Assembly: GCF_026626745.1 (NCBI RefSeq)
Contig: NZ_JAPNJW010000001.1
Coordinates: 5,874,001 to 5,938,000 of the forward strand
Length of the DNA stretch: 64,000 nucleotides
Source: Nannocystis sp. RBIL2
Lineage (GTDB): Bacteria > Myxococcota_A > Polyangia > Nannocystales > Nannocystaceae
Direction: 5' to 3'
A program made the translations under genes and the position numbers. This document shows, piece after piece, positions 63,480-64,000 of this stretch. Each line of letters begins with the position of its first letter. Within the stretch, counting starts at the first letter, position 1. The notes under the pieces are model-generated. The model had not been told where the DNA came from and made no database searches. It worked only from the letters and a program-made list of their open reading frames with translations.

Positions 63480-64000
63480 ATGCTCCGCGTCGCCGCCACG
63501 CTCGCGCTCTGCCTGTCCTTCGGGGCATGTGAGGCGCAGCCTGTCGGCGACGCGAGCCCGGCGCCGTCCGAGGAGCCGCACGTCGGCGACGAGCCGCTCG
63601 CGGGCGGCCTGCCGAGCATCGAGGCGCTCGGCGAGGCGGTGGTCGCCGGCCTCGTCGACGGCGACGCCGCGGCCCTCGCCGCGCTGACGGTGAGCCACGA
63701 CGAGTACACCGGCCGCCTGTTCCCGGCGATCGCCAACCACCCGGCCGCCGAGGCGATGGGCCGCGAGCTGCTGTGGGACATGCACGCCCGCCAGAGCGCC
63801 GACGACCTCCTGCGCGCGCTCGACCACCACGGCGGCGCCGCGCTCGAGTTCGTCCGCTTCGAACCACGCCGGACCGTCCGCCGGGCCGGCGTGGTGTTCC
63901 ACGAGCGCCCGCACCTCGTCGTCCGCGGCGAGGACGGCGCCGAGCGCCGCCTGCAGATCCTCGCCTCGCTCGTCGAGCACGAATCCACGCAGACCTTCAA
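63480..64000 (+). CDS. Lipoprotein of unknown function, cut by the window end
   Basis: The first 173 codons are visible; no stop occurs before the window ends. It begins MLRVAATLALCLSFGACEAQ, with lipobox FGAC. The mature part has a helical segment (GLPSIEALGEAVVAGLVDGDAAALAALTVSHDEYTGRLFPAIANHP) with no recognised family. It starts 8 bp after the beta-helix gene, so it is part of the same operon. A three-unit 14-bp repeat encodes the lipobox region. Confidence 0.75.
   Translation, partial: MLRVAATLALCLSFGACEAQPVGDASPAPSEEPHVGDEPLAGGLPSIEALGEAVVAGLVDGDAAALAALTVSHDEYTGRLFPAIANHPAAEAMGRELLWDMHARQSADDLLRALDHHGGAALEFVRFEPRRTVRRAGVVFHERPHLVVRGEDGAERRLQILASLVEHESTQTF
63512..63553. repeat. 14-bp repeat, 3 units across a lipobox
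   Basis: CCTGTCC 63512, CATG 63526 and CCTGTCG 63540 spaced exactly 14 bp; the first pair has a TTCG loop. It codes for SFGACEAQPVGD, including the lipid-anchor Cys. Confidence 0.8.

Overview
The window looks like the replication-origin end of a high-GC myxobacterial chromosome. The dnaA-dnaN-recF-gyrB order opens it, and it carries a CdnL/CarD regulator, an H1-like lysine-rich protein, a Hanks-type Ser/Thr kinase, an FHA-DUF4388 protein and many secreted lipoproteins with Ser/Thr/Gly/Pro-rich linkers. This gene content and style suggest Myxococcota, perhaps the Nannocystis side of the phylum; the family-level placement is inference.

Layout. 1-7.3 kb: origin and replication core (dnaA, a likely oriC with an AT-rich stretch just before dnaN, recF, gyrB). 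7.6-14.3 kb: an envelope redox module of a DUF3347 lipoprotein (minus strand), a porin-like outer-membrane protein, an FMN-binding-like exported protein, a large lipoprotein and a NosR/NapH-like iron-sulfur membrane protein with a proline-rich repeat arm. 14.4-23.7 kb: cdnL, a lipoprotein, leucyl aminopeptidase, the H1-like protein, a DUF72-like protein, transaldolase, trmB, two membrane/secreted proteins of unknown role and an XRE regulator flanked by decayed copies of its own ends. 23.8-31 kb: uvrB, cydAB, thiE and a thiolase. 31-34 kb: a small exported protein, a Tat-type phospholipase C-like lipoprotein and a small RHH-like protein, then a less GC-rich gene-poor stretch. 34.7-43.8 kb: a kinase-TPR-argD-TlpA run of tightly packed genes, the FHA-DUF4388 protein and its partner, a Tyr/Trp- and Gly-rich lipoprotein and gloB. 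44-47 kb: SRP RNA and three tRNA-Ser genes around a DUF255 thioredoxin-fold protein. 47-56 kb: a giant TPR protein, an HD hydrolase, a DTW tRNA-modifying enzyme, a lipoprotein and two orphan ABC ATPases. 56.2 kb to the end: a tonB-exbB-exbD-exbD-receptor-lipoprotein system.

The most unusual signal is a dispersed repeat built on a strict 14-bp period: the palindromic ten-mer GGACATGTCC plus a 4-base spacer. It occurs in about 29 places as two to eleven phased units. It favours gene ends, but it also lies inside coding sequence, where it supplies start codons, signal-peptide residues, protein tails or short insertions. It is absent from the dnaA-gyrB core. In RNA, neighbouring units would fold as 7-bp stems closed by 4-base loops, several of them UUCG or GNRA type. 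I do not recognise it as a described family.

Many starts were moved from the longest possible reading frame to the codon that gives a sensible signal peptide, ribosome-binding site or family N-terminus; these choices are stated gene by gene. Function calls rest on motifs read by eye, without database searches.
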